Shown here one piece after another: positions 21,481 to 32,039 of a stretch of DNA of 41,500 nucleotides; position 1 is the first letter of the stretch, and the number at the start of each line of letters is the position of its first letter. Position numbers and translations under genes: made by a program. The notes below the pieces were generated by a model. It made no database searches. It was not told the origin of the DNA and worked only from the letters and a program-made list of their open reading frames with translations. Origin of the DNA: Cryptomeria japonica (taxonomy: Eukaryota; Streptophyta; Pinopsida; Cupressales; Cupressaceae); contig NC_081415.1 of NCBI RefSeq assembly GCF_030272615.1, forward strand, positions 262,262,425 through 262,303,924, given 5' to 3'.

Positions 21481-22952
21481 TTGAGAAGAATAATACATGG
21501 ACCCTACTACCCAGACTGGTGAATAAAAATGTAATAGGTACTAAATGGGTATTCAGGAATAAACTGAATGAAGTTGGAGTAGTATTCAGAAACAAAGCTA
21601 GATTGGTATGCAAAGGTTATGCACAGGAAGAAGGAGAAGACTATGATGAGACATTTGCACTATTTGCTACATCGGAAGGTGTTAGAACTCCACTTGCATT
21701 TGCAGCATATAAGGGATTCAAAGTATATCAGATGGATGTGAAGTCAACATTTCTAAATGGAATATTGGAAGAAGAAGTATACATTGAGCAAACAAATGGT
21801 TATGCTTTGACTGATGCAAATGATATGGTGTGTAAACTCCACAAGGCACTATATGGTTTGAAGCAAGCACCAAGAGAATGGTATGAAAGGCTACATTCAC
21901 ACCTAATGAAGATAGATTTTCAGAGAATCGGTGAAGACAACAATATATATCTCAAATCTGAAGGAGATAAGATACTGGTTAGTGAAGTGTTTGTGGATGA
22001 TATCATATTTGGAGGCAATGATGACATGAGTGATGACTTTGCAAATGAGATGAAAAGTGAATTTGAAATGTCTCTAGTAGGAGAGATAAAATTCTTCATA
22101 GGTTTAAAAATTCAGTAGATGAAGAGTGGTATTTTTATCACACAGTCTAAATATGTGAAAGAGGTATTGAAGACATTTGGAATGAGTGACTATAAACCAA
22201 GTGAAACACCAGTGGTTACAAGTTGTAAACTATCTAAGGAGGATGAAGCCGCATCTATTGATGAAAAAGAGTACAAATCAATGATAGGGAAACTGCATTA
22301 TGTTGTTCATAGCAGACCGGATATTGCTCATGCAGTTGGTTTAGTTGCTAGATTTCAGAAGAATCCAAAGGAGACACACTTGATAGCAACCAAAAGGATA
22401 TTTAGATATTTGAAAGGTACTGTTGACTATGGATTATCGTATCCATATGTAGGTAACTTTGATTTTAAGGTTTATACGGATGCAAACTGGGCAAGTATTG
22501 TTGATGATAGGAACAGGACAACCAGTGGGGCATTCTTTCTTAGAGGAAGACTTGTATCTTAGAGCAGCAAGAAGCAGAGCTATATATCACAGTCCACTGT
22601 TGAAGTTGAATATGTTGCAGCGTATATGAATTGTACCCAGGCAATCTAGATGAAACACATTCTGGAAGGATTTAAGTAGAAGATCACAAAGCTTGTAAAG
22701 ATTTTATGTGACAACACCAATGTAATAAATATTTCAAAGAACCCGGCGTTGCATGCTAGAACCAAGCATATTGAGCTGAGATATCATTTCTTGAGAGAGA
22801 AAGTGTAGAGTGAAGATGTGTTATTGGAGCATGTATCTACCAAGGAGTAGCTAGCAAATATCTTTACTAAACCTATGCTTAAGACTTTGTGCCTCTACAT
22901 GAGGTCAATTGAGAAAGATGTGGAATACATCAATCTAGAGCTAATTGAATAA
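21481..22952 (+). pseudogene. Copia G reverse transcriptase and RNase H (first unit)
   Basis: A single frame with in-frame stops only. RT: NVIGTKWVFRNKLNEVG, KARLVCKGYAQEEGEDYDET, YQMDVKSTFLNG (first Asp), KALYGLKQAPREWYE and VFVDDIIFGG (the YVDD box, both Asp present, about 21990-22020), then GLKIQ, TAG, MKSGIFITQ. RNase H: VYTDANWAS (22470), STVEVEYVA, LCDNTNVINISKNP and HARTKHIELRYHFLRE. TAG stops lie at 21477, 22116, 22560 and four times between 22648 and 22850. It ends at TAA 22950-22952 after NLELIE. All catalytic acids remain, so death came by nonsense changes and upstream frameshifts. Confidence 0.92.
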
Positions 22953-23275
22953 TCTTGTAGCAGGATTGGTGTAGAGTGGAGTTATTCCACTGGGGAGAAT
23001 CAAGTTGCAGATTGTTGATGCAAAACAATGAAGTATGACACTGCATGTTTTACTTTCACTTTGGCATTGTTGTCAAAGGGGGAGAAGAACTATATGATTA
23101 TGGGGAGAACAATTGTATGATTGGCAGAGAGAAGATCTATAGATACTTACCAACTGAAGACATGGACTCAGTTGAAGGAGAGTACATGGTAAAATGTAAA
23201 CCAGGATTCCTATTCACAATCATAATGATCAAGGGTATTGATACTTGTATTTCCATCAATGCCAAAGGAGGAGAT
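22953..23275 (+). other. Copia G 3' untranslated region and polypurine tract
   Basis: Between pol and LTR. It ends CCAAAGGAGGAGAT directly before TGTTGG, the polypurine tract. A 93-codon frame (23045-23326) runs across the LTR border and reads VKGGEE; it is explained as non-coding purine-rich sequence. Confidence 0.75.
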
Positions 23276-24669
23276 TGTTGGAATTTGCATGAAGATTGCA
23301 TTGATGAACTATTATGTTGTCATTAATGTCAATTATAACCGGTAATAATGTTGTTTTGCAACCAGTAGGTGAGCTAGTGATGGAAATTGGTATTACTAGA
23401 GAAGAAGTGTGATCAACCGGTAACCCTACCTATTGATGTGCCAAACCCTAACCGATGGAGCTTGGTGAATCAATTGTATTGGTTTATGATCAAATGATGA
23501 ACAATAATTATTATGCCATGTATGCATGTTGTATGTGAAGAGTTTTAAATGGTTTTTGGTGTGTAGAGAGAATGGTTTTATCTTGGGAATGAGCAAGTAC
23601 ATTACATGAAGTGGAAACCACGTGATGAGTTACAGGGATCGATGAAGTGGCGATCAAGGATCACTCGAGGTTGTCTTGAATGATGTGCAATGATTGCTAT
23701 GTAATCCAACGGTCATACTTGAACTGATTTGTTTGTAATCTCTATGAGATCTTAGGTTTGTGATGTGTTACCAACCTATTGTTTTGCTTATAAGGTCAAT
23801 GAGTTGTTTTGTTGTAGTGTTGGAAATTTTGGTTGAATGTAAGAGTGATTGGTTGCTGAACCAGGAGATGTATCTGTAGTATGTGTAAAGGTAGATAGGA
23901 GCATGAAAAGGGTCTAATCATGTAGAGTAGTGCTATTTACCAGATCGACAAACCCATGTTGTTCTCTAACAATTACAACAGTCAAATCCCTTAATCGGAT
24001 AAGCTCTAACAAGCTTAGTGTTATTTAAATCCTCTAACCAGGTGATCCTATAGCTTGGATTTCAAATCATCTACCGAGGTTACTCCTAATAGGGTATTCC
24101 TTCTAATACGACATTATAGTCAATCCCTTAACTAGGTGGTCCCTAACAGGATCTAGTTTTAACAAGACTTATTGTAAAAGCTTTAGCAGGCTTAGCTCCT
24201 AACACGGTGAACTTCAGAAGAGTTCAGACTACTTGTGGGTATTCATCCCCACCGTGGTTTTTCCCATTTGGGTTTCCACGTCAAAATCATTGTGTCAAGT
24301 GGTGAATGTTTTTGTGGTTATATTTGATATGGTTAATTTGCTTAACAACTTAATCCACTTAAATATGATATGATGACCAACAACAATTTGAAATGAGCTT
24401 TTACTTTTATCAATAAAATATTTGGAAGTTTTGGTTAAAAGGTTTTGAGAGTTTTAAAGTTGTTTTATTGTTATTCTGTTATGATAGTCAACCAGTGTAC
24501 TTGATAGTGATATTACAATTTGTAGTTCAGTGTTTGAATCAGTCAGTTTTGAGTTTGACTTGAGAGGTTGTTTTGTTTGGTGAAAAGTTTATGTCAATTT
24601 TCTATCTACTGATTCACCCCCCCCCCTCTCAGTAGTTGATCGGATCCTTATTGATTCATCAAACCATCA
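23276..24669 (+). repeat. Second LTR of copia G (1394 bp)
   Basis: Starts TGTTGGAATTTGCATG and ends AAACCATCA. It is followed by a second PBS and gag rather than by a target duplication. In a normal element this would be the 3' LTR; here it is also the 5' LTR of a second, truncated unit. Confidence 0.9.
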
Positions 24670-24671
24670 AT

Positions 24672-24683
24672 TGGTATCAGAGC
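24672..24683 (+). other. Primer-binding site of copia G, second copy
   Basis: TGGTATCAGAGC, identical to 18809-18820. Confidence 0.9.
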
Positions 24684-24739
24684 ATTTCAGGTCCTCTAGT
24701 GTCTAAGCCCAACAACTTGATGTAAATATCTTGAAGAAC

Positions 24740-25845
24740 ATGATGAAGAAAGAAGGTCCAAAGTTTAATAGGGAAAACTACAAAATATGGAGGATAGAAT
24801 GAAAATCTATATCAAGAGTCTAGGAAGTCAATACTGGGAACATGTTGTTACTCAATATGTTGCACCTAGTGGGACTATGTCTGATGATCAAAAGAAAGAG
24901 CAACAATAAAATAATCAAGCATTGGAGGCCATTATCAGTTCTTTGTCTGATTTTGAATATGTTGATGTTCATGGTTTGGAGACTACTTATGAGGTGTGGA
25001 AGAAACTTGAGGAAGTCTATGGTGGTGATGAGCATGTGAAGATTGCCAAAGAAGAGAGTCTGAGAGGTAAATTTGATGACATGCGGATGGCTAAAGGTGA
25101 GAATATACAATAGTATGGTCAGAGGATCAAAGAGATAGTTGGTGAGATCAAGGGTGTTGCTAGTAAAGTGGAGGATGCCACATTGGTTAGTAAGGTGTTG
25201 AGAACCCTTATACTAGTCTACGCTATCTGAGTTACAGCCATTTAGGAGCTAAAGGATATTGATAAAACTAAGGTAACTGTTGACTCCATCATTGGTAAGC
25301 TTACTGCATTTGAATTAAATGGTTATGGTGGTAGTGCTCGGAAATCTGAATCTACATTTAGAGCTTCAGTTTCTAACCCTCCTATGAGGAAAAACAAAGA
25401 TGTTAATCATAGTTATGAATCTAGATCCAACAGAGAAGTTGATGATGAAGACAGTCTGATTGAGCTTGAAGCATTGTTGGCCAAGCTACCCAGAGGTACC
25501 GGTAAGTACAAAGGTAAATTACCTTTAAAGTGTTTTGCATGTAACAAGATTGGACACATTGCAGCTAACTGTCCTAATGGTGACAATGAGCATAAGTGTG
25601 AGAAGTACAAGAAGTACAAAGGAAAAGGCAAAAGAGATTATCTCATTGCAGTTGATGGTGGTATCATTGATGAGGAATCTAAGGGAGACGCTAATGAAGA
25701 TATTGCCTTTGTTGCCATTAAAGAGGAGACATATGATCATAAGGCATTATTTTCTTGCATGGATAGTTTTAATGATTCAATCGTAGATAGTAATTGTTCA
25801 CACCACATGACCGGTGACCGGAGAAAAATTCTTACTCTGAATCAT
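24740..25845 (+). pseudogene. Copia G second unit, gag and start of protease, truncated
   Basis: Repeats 18877-19950. A one-base loss near 24793 shifts the first frame. SQYWEHVVTQYVAPSG keeps the Trp that is a stop in the first unit. Stops: TAA near 24907, TAG at 25111 (CAG in unit 1), TGA at 25228 (CGA in unit 1), TAG at 25243 (CGG in unit 1). The zinc knuckle CFACNKIGHIAANC is intact (about 25534-25575). The protease start reads SIVDSNCSHHMTGD, active site DSG changed to DSN. Likeness to unit 1 fades at about 25845, before most of the protease. Confidence 0.88.
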
Positions 25846-25853
25846 TGCTATAG

Positions 25854-26228
25854 ATTTTCCTGTCTTGGTAAATGTAATCTTTTGTGGCTGACCCAGATAT
25901 GTTTCAAAGGGTATATATATGATATTATGTGATCATTTGTAAGGCAGTCGATGGTTATTAAGTTTTAGATTCATGTTTAGCGATCCTGATGGTTTTGAGA
26001 GTTCCAGATGGATTGTAATCTGACATGTTAGCCTACATGTAACCGGTTGATTACTGGATGTTCTATGAAGAATATATGATGATGACCTGTTGATTACAGA
26101 AGGTTCTATGATCATAATATGATCTGATTTTGTGTTCTTTCAATGTTTTACTATTGCTTCCATTGTGTTACTCTTGTTGCATAAGCAAGTCAGTTATCTT
26201 TGAGGATCCACTAGTCATGGCTACATCA
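25854..26228 (+). repeat. 5' LTR of element C, second piece
   Basis: Picks up LTR C at the position that matches 17144, not 17409, so 265 bp (17144-17408) are present on both sides of copia G. It ends GGCTACATCA two bases before the PBS. Confidence 0.87.
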
Positions 26229-26230
26229 AA

Positions 26231-26242
26231 TGGTATCAAAGT
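26231..26242 (+). other. Primer-binding site of gypsy C
   Basis: TGGTATCAAAGT follows the LTR end after two bases. It matches the initiator-Met site in the first eight bases plus the A that follows it. Confidence 0.65.
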
Positions 26243-26412
26243 TGGTTATGAACCTATTGACGGAGGTTGAAAACCTTGAGGCATTCCTTTGGTTGGACAG
26301 ATCGTCGATTGGAGGTAGGTTGTGGGTTGATCGGGTAGATCATCAAGGAGAGGCAACTGGAATCGGTAGTCAGATTGCCGAGTTGAGGTAGTTCACCGGA
26401 GCAAAGGAGGAG

Positions 26413-27423
26413 ATGTCACCTAGAAGGATGAACCCCTGAAGGGTGGAGCAGATGATGGAGGATTTCAAGAATGACATGAGGAACAAGATCTAAAATGCAT
26501 TAGGTGGTTTGCAGAGGTATCCGAAATCTAAGGATGAGTATTAAGAAGTCGGTGAGGAACTTGAGGCAGAGGAAGTTGAGAGACCAGAAGATGAAAGAGA
26601 GGACAAATTTCTAAGGGTAGTGGCACAAGCAAGTAAAGTTCATAAAGTGGAAGTTTATAACTTTTTCGAGACACTAAATTCAGAATATCTAATTGATTGG
26701 ATCAAATAGTTGGAGAACTACTTCAAGTTTGAGGATATTAAGGACACATAGAGAGTCTAGTTGGCACAGACTAAGTTGAAGGAGCATGTTGCCTTGTGTT
26801 GGAAATAATTGCAGAGAGATATAGTTGAGAGTGGTGAAATGAAGATCACCCGGTGGAGACAAATGGTTGCAAGATTGAAGGATAAGTTCATATCGGGAGA
26901 CTATGAGTTGGAATTATTCAAGAAGTTGTAGAACCTGAAGCAAAGAAACATGAGTGTGAAATATTATATTGAGGAATTCTACAAGGTGATGATCAGATCT
27001 GGACATAGAGATATAGATAGAGAAAAGGTGGCGAAGTACATAAATGGACTTGCATTTAACATTCAGGATGAGATGAGTTTGTTGAGGGTTTCTACAGTTG
27101 AAGAAGCTTACCAACACACTTTTAAGGTTGAGGAGAAGGTGAGAAGAAGACAACAGAATAACCCTAGAGGGAAGGAGAAATACAAAGGATAGATGAGTGA
27201 CAATATAGAGAAGCCAGTTGTTGAAGATGAGTCAAAACCTAAGTGGAGTAAAGAACCAGATCATAAAACTCATAGAAAAGGTAGAGGCAGTAGTAGTAGA
27301 GACTTTTCCAGCAATTGTTTCAAGTGTGGAGAGACCAGACATAGATTTTATGAGTGTAAGCAAGAAATGGAAAGGAGTTGTGTGGTAGATGAGAAACCAG
27401 AAGGTGGACTTTACTGGAACTGA
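26413..27423 (+). pseudogene. Gypsy C gag with zinc knuckle
   Basis: One frame from ATG 26413 to the stop at 27421-27423, with about ten in-frame stops. The capsid core reads NSEYLIDWIK, LAQTKLKEHVALCWK, MKITRWRQMVARLKDKF, ELELFKKL and RNMSVKYYIEEFYKVMIRSG. It continues VAKYINGLAFNIQDEMSLL and the VEEAYQ helix. After a TAG at 27190-27192 comes a basic linker and the zinc knuckle CFKCGETRHRFYEC (CX2CX4HX4C complete). This is Retrotrans_gag of a typical plant gypsy element. Confidence 0.9.
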
Positions 27424-27514
27424 GTGTGAACCAGACCAGGGAGAATCCCTTATTTTTAAAAGAGTCCCAATGGAGTAGAGTAGTGAGGATACCAGACCTA
27501 CTCAGAGGAGGAGT

Positions 27515-28250
27515 CTTTTCTGAACTGTGTGCAAATTAGGAGGTAAGTGTTTCAAGGTTATAATGGATGGTGGAAGTACTAATAATTTGGTATCTGAGGA
27601 GATGGTAGTGAAGCTTGGATTGAAGAGTCTTGAGCATCCTTGTCCTTAAAAGGTGAGTTGGTTATGTAAGATGATCAAAAGTTAGAAGTGAAAGAGAAGT
27701 GTTTGGTGAGTTTTAATATTGGTCCTTTTAGGGATGAGGTCTTGTGTAATGTTTTATCTATGAGTGCTTGTCATGTCTTGTTGGGAAGACCTTGGTAGTT
27801 TGATATAAGAGCTATTTATAACTATAGAAGAAACCTAATCACTATTGAGAAGGATGGGTAGAAGTTCACATTGGCTTCTTTGAATGAGAAAGAGAAGGAA
27901 GTAAAGAATTTGAGTCTTGAGAAGAGTTGTAGTGCTGAGAAACCAATTGCAGAGGTTATGCTGGAAGGTGGCATGAGTTTGCAGAAGGACCTGATTGATA
28001 AGTCTGATTGCAGGATGGAACCAGATGATAGTAAGGTTGTGACAATGAACCAGATGAAGTCTTGTGGTAGAAATAAATTAGAGTTGTAGAAGAAAGACAG
28101 TAGTAAGCAGAGACAATGTGCAGATTTGAAGCAAGGGAAGAAGAGTAAAGAGAGATAGGAGCTAGAGAATCCGATGAAGAGGTTTGCAGATAAGGAAGAT
28201 GTTTGGATCAAGAATGAGCATGGGATCTATATCCTGAATCCTTTTTGATG
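27515..28250 (+). pseudogene. Gypsy C protease and following linker
   Basis: Reads CKLGGKCFKVIMDGGSTNNLV (near 27530-27590), a retropepsin start where DSGST has become DGGST, then EEMVVKLGLKSLEHP. After a frame change near 27668 come LSMSACHVLLGRPW and FDIRAIYNYRRNLITIEKDG, the end of the domain (LLGRPW box). A Lys/Glu-rich linker (27871-28210) follows up to LNPF. In autonomous relatives the RT comes next; here the polypurine region and LTR follow within 50 bp. Confidence 0.85.
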
Positions 28251-28279
28251 TTCATGAGTTGCCTCTCATGGAACATCTC

Positions 28280-28296
28280 TTTCTACATGGGGTGTC
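28280..28296 (+). other. Candidate polypurine tract of gypsy C
   Basis: ACATGGGGTGTC ends right before the 3' LTR (TGATGCAGG). It is short and mutated, so only its place argues for it. Confidence 0.4.
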
Positions 28297-29108
28297 TGAT
28301 GCAGGAACATCCCCGGTCCATAAGCAATCTTGCATCAAACAAAAATAGTTCCTTTTAGTTTAGTTCTTATTCAGTTCAGCGTGCAGTTTTCAGTGTTCCT
28401 GTCGGTATGTTCAAGTGGTTGCTTACTTTTTGGTGTAGATCAAATTTTCAATTTCTAGGCTTGTTCATGTGCTTAATTTCAGATTTTCAGTCCATTTGGA
28501 TTCTTTTCCAGCAAGATATTGCTACCAGTTTGGCTGTTTCTAGGTTCTGAGACAGTTTTGGGCTTATCGGTTGGTGATTTCTTCTTTCTGGAGTGGTTTC
28601 TTGGAGTGTGGATCTATTTTAGATCTTGATCGATGTTCTTTGGCATGTGGTTGACCTCCCTATTGATCTGCACTTCTTGGTTGTTTTTTTCTGAAGAGAT
28701 TTCCTTTCATCTTAGGGCCGACCTATTTACACGTTTCATTTTCCTGTCTTGGTACATGTAATCTTTTGTGGTCAACCTGGATATATTTCAGAGGGCATAT
28801 ATATGATATTATGTAATCATTTGTAAGGCAATTGATTAGTAAGGATTTTAGATTCATGACTAGAGATCCAAATGGCTCTGAGAGTTCCGGATGGATTATA
28901 ATCTGGCATGTTGCCTGCATTTAACTGGTTGAAAACCAAATGTTCTTGATAAATGTATGATGATAATCGGTTGGTTACCAGAGGTTCTATTATGATAATA
29001 TGATTTGATTCTATGTTGTTTCAATATTTTGTTGTTGCTTCTATTGTGTACTCTTGTTGCATGAGTCGGTCAGTTCTCTTTGAGGATCCATCAGTCATGG
29101 CTACATCA
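28297..29108 (+). repeat. 3' LTR of element C (812 bp)
   Basis: Starts TGATGCAGGAACATCC, ends GGCTACATCA, followed by TAAAT. It is the only unbroken copy of this LTR in the window and includes a 33-bp stretch near 28530-28570 missing from the 5' copy. Confidence 0.9.
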
Positions 29109-29113
29109 TAAAT
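29109..29113. repeat. Target-site duplication TAAAT of element C, right copy
   Basis: Same as 16736-16740. Confidence 0.9.
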
Positions 29114-30010
29114 GGTCCATGCCACTTGCTTCTCTGCTTTTGTATAATTTTAGTATGTTAAATTGGCTCCATCCTCATCTCATCTAGTGCATTCAATTGG
29201 TGTAGGAAATCTTGTCGTTCTTGACTAAGATCCATCTCCAATTCTACTATTGTATGGGGTGTGTTCTATTCAAATTCTATTAGCAGGACCACCTTTTTGC
29301 CATACATTAGTTCATAGGGCGTGGAGGTTGTTGTTGTATATGCCCAAAATAGTTCAAGTAATATGACAACCCAATCCCTTTGGTGCAACTGAATAGTCTT
29401 TGTAAGTATTTCTTCAAGCTCCTTATTTTTCACCTTAAATTGTCCATTATATTGTAGATGGTAGGGTGTAGACTTTGTGTGATTGATCTCATATTCTGTT
29501 ACCAGTTGATAAATTAGATCTAAATTAATTTATGTACCTTGGTTTGTGACTATTTCTCTTGGAATACAATATCTTGTAAATATTTCCTCATAAAAAAATG
29601 TTGCAAGTTTTGTATCTCTAATAGTTCTCAAAGGTTTCACTTCCACCCATTTAGTAAGATAATCAGTACAAACCAGTATATAAGACTTGTTGTTGGATGG
29701 AATCTTTATTGGACTAATGAAGTTAATGTCCCACTTATCAAATGGTCTTATCATTAGTTGTGGTTGTAATGGCATCTCATTACTCTTAGTACGCCTACCC
29801 ATCTTCCGACATCTATCGCATCTCCTTGTATACTAGGCTACATCTCCATGTATAATGGGCCAATAGTACTCTATGTTGAGTATCTTCACTATTGTCCTTT
29901 TGCCTACAAAGTGTCCACCATAAGGCTCATCATGGTAGGAATTGAGTATGTCAGATTTTTCATCCTCTTTAATACACCTGTGCATTATATTGTTAGGTCT
30001 ATATAGAATC
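29114..30010 (-). pseudogene. Gypsy D integrase (part 1): zinc finger and catalytic core
   Basis: Minus strand. The HHCC zinc part reads HDEPYGGHFVGKR (29909-29936) and CDRCRKMG (29798-29825). The core continues with NEMPLQPQLMIRPFDKWDIN and ILVCTDYLTKWVEVKPL (first catalytic Asp). Next come YCIPREIVTNQGT, where Asn stands for the second catalytic Asp, and NKELEEILTK with the Glu. Further on are TSTPYELMYGK and KWHGPF at the point where element C cut the gene. The tail continues at 16740-16372. The open frame 29530-29802 covers the core only; elsewhere stops and shifts occur. Confidence 0.9.
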
Positions 30011-30229
30011 TAGATAACCAATTGTCCATGAGTATGAAAATCTATGTTGAACCAAAAGTTTCTTCTCTTTTAATAACAAGTGTGGAGGTGTTTGTCATGC
30101 AACCAAGTAGTTGGCTATATTTGAATATTTTAGAATGTGAACTAATAATGCAAATAGATATTCATCTCAAAATGAATCATCTACTACTGGATCCTTTGAT
30201 GAATTTGTCAATCTTGAAAGAAAGTCAAC

Positions 30230-31440
30230 AATAGTAATGCCAAACTCTTGTAACAAGAGTGGCCATCTAACAATATTGCCACTTACCATTGGTTTATTCA
30301 TAACAAATATTGCATAGTTAGCGTGAATAAAGATAGTGTAACAAGTGATGTAATGTCTAAACTTGTTTATGACATATATGATAGCTAATATTTATTTATT
30401 TGTTATTGTATAATCAAACCCAATCCCCTAGAAGTTCTTGCTAATATAATGAATTTTATATTCCAAGTTACCTTCCTGTTGTCCCAAAATATTCCAATTG
30501 CAAAATTAGAAGCATTAGTATGAATATGGAAAGGAAGATTTTGATTAGGTCCTCTTAGTATAGGGGCTTGTGTGAGAGATGTATTCAATGCTTCAAAAGA
30601 TTGTTGACAAGATGCAATCCATTGAAATTCTACTTCTTTGATTAGAAATGTAGAAAGAGGGGCAACAATTGTATTGAAATCCTTTATGAATCATCTCTAG
30701 TATCCAACAAGTCCAAGGAAGCTTCTTACATCTTTTTTCTTTTGTGGCATTGGAAGCCTTGAAATGATTTCAATCTTAGTTGGGTCCACTTGAATTCCTT
30801 CATGTGAAACAAAGTGACCAAGATCAACACCTTGTTCCATCATCATCACAAAACATTTCTTATTATTGGAAAGATTATTATCCTGACACCTTTGGAGAAC
30901 CTATTTCAAATTCTCCAATACCTCCTCATAGGATTTCTCATAAATAACAAAATCATTCATGTATATTTTCATTAAGCCATGAGAAAAATCTAAAATGATT
31001 CTTAAGACAACTCATTAAAATGTGGTTGGGCATTGCACAATCCAAAAGGAAACATTGAGTAGGCATATGTACCCCAGAGGCATGCAAAAGTAGTTTTGTC
31101 ATGATCCTTAAGGGCCATCTTAATTTGATTATAACCATTAAACCCATCTAAGAAGGAGGAGTACCTTTTGCTAGCTAATAAATCTAAAACATGACCAATG
31201 AAGGGCAAGGGAAAATGGTCCTTCATGGTTGTTATATTTAGCTCCTTATAATAAATACACACTCTCCACTTACCTCCCTATTTTACCATAATGACTAGTA
31301 GAGGTACCCATTGATTGTCTAAAATAAGGTATATATGAATCCTTCATCCAAAATTTTTTGTAGTTCAAATTTGCCTATATCTCTAAGTGTTGGGTTCATT
31401 CTCCTTTGTGGTTGTCTCATTGGTCCAAAACCTTCATTGA
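30230..31440 (-). pseudogene. Gypsy D reverse transcriptase and RNase H
   Basis: Minus strand, in several frames. RT: CIYYKELNITTMKDHFPLPF, YSSFLDGFNGYNQIKMA and WGTYAYSMFPFGLCNAQPHF (31002-31262). The catalytic box is YMND (30952-30963) in place of YMDD. The thumb region reads LGHFVSHEGIQVDPTKIE and KKDVRSFLGLVGY. RNase H reads LTQAPILRGPNQNLPFHIHTNASNFAIG, with Asn at the first catalytic Asp (TDAS in relatives), then FRHYITCYTIFIHANYAIF and IVDFLSRLT. These enzymes copied element RNA to DNA; both centres are mutated here. Confidence 0.9.
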
Positions 31441-31619
31441 TTTATATTCTATGCATGCACGTGCTAGAGTCAATTTCCTTCATGTTATGATAATCCCATG
31501 CAAATGCAGAATTGTAGGTTTGCAACATCCACAATAGGTTAGAATGTTGGGATGCAGTCAATTCATTGTTAATATTGAATGTCTTACTAGGAGAAACTTT
31601 TATAAGCATTCTTGTTACA

Positions 31620-31898
31620 TCATAATAGAGGCAATATCAAGAACACATATATTGAGATTGTAGTTGTACAATGTTGAAAGGTATCATAGAACACACAAGA
31701 TGTAGATTCATCTCCATTAGATAAGAGGCTATGAAGTGAGTAGGCTAAGCAATACAAGAACTCATCTTGTTGTAGGTCCAAGCCATAAGAATTTCGCACA
31801 ACGTGAGCAAGAAATTCATCCTTATCTTGAATGTCTATGATAGGGATACTTTCTATAGTCATGAGAATTTGGAGGGAGTATTGATCCTCATCTTCCAA
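31620..31898 (-). pseudogene. Gypsy D linker between protease and RT
   Basis: A 92-codon minus-strand frame starting MEDEDQYSLQILMTIESIP, at the place of the pre-RT linker in plant gypsy polyproteins. No domain was recognised. Confidence 0.45.
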
Positions 31899-32039
31899 AT
31901 TAGGCCTTATAGCTTATTTTGTATTTGTATGAGGTTGGGTTGGATGATAAAGGAATAATATATTGGTCACATTTCCATTGGAAATAATCATGTTTTCAAA
32001 CTTGCAACCAATAAAAGCATCTATAGTAGCCAACCATGG

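Larger units (their letters stand above)
17409..25853 (+). mobile_element. Ty1/copia element G, partial tandem dimer (LTR - gag-pol - LTR - truncated gag)
   Basis: Two LTRs of about 1.4 kb, each followed by a perfect initiator-Met PBS and a gag. The first unit has a full set of domains: Gag, zinc knuckle, protease, integrase, RT, RNase H. The second unit stops in the protease start at about 25845 and joins LTR C sequence. A normal insertion would end with the second LTR and a 5-bp duplication; neither is the case. By hand the first 185 bp of the LTRs differ at about 8 sites, so the element is not recent. Confidence 0.88.
16741..29108 (+). mobile_element. Non-autonomous Ty3/gypsy element C, with copia G nested in its 5' LTR
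   Basis: Outer bounds are set by a TG...CA LTR pair and the duplicated TAAAT at 16736-16740 and 29109-29113. Own sequence: 5' LTR in two pieces (16741-17408, 25854-26228), PBS, gag and protease (26413-28250), and 3' LTR 28297-29108. The interior is only about 2.07 kb and has no RT, RNase H or integrase. It inserted into the integrase gene of D. Confidence 0.88.

Noticed and set aside
23045-23326. 93-codon plus-strand ORF after copia pol
   Set aside because: It runs across the polypurine tract into the LTR, the VKGGEE part is the common purine-rich 3' region of copia elements, and it has no start context or domain.
25413-25786. Minus and alternative plus ORFs over the second gag
   Set aside because: They overlap the zinc-knuckle frame of the second gag unit, which has clear family motifs; the others are shadows.
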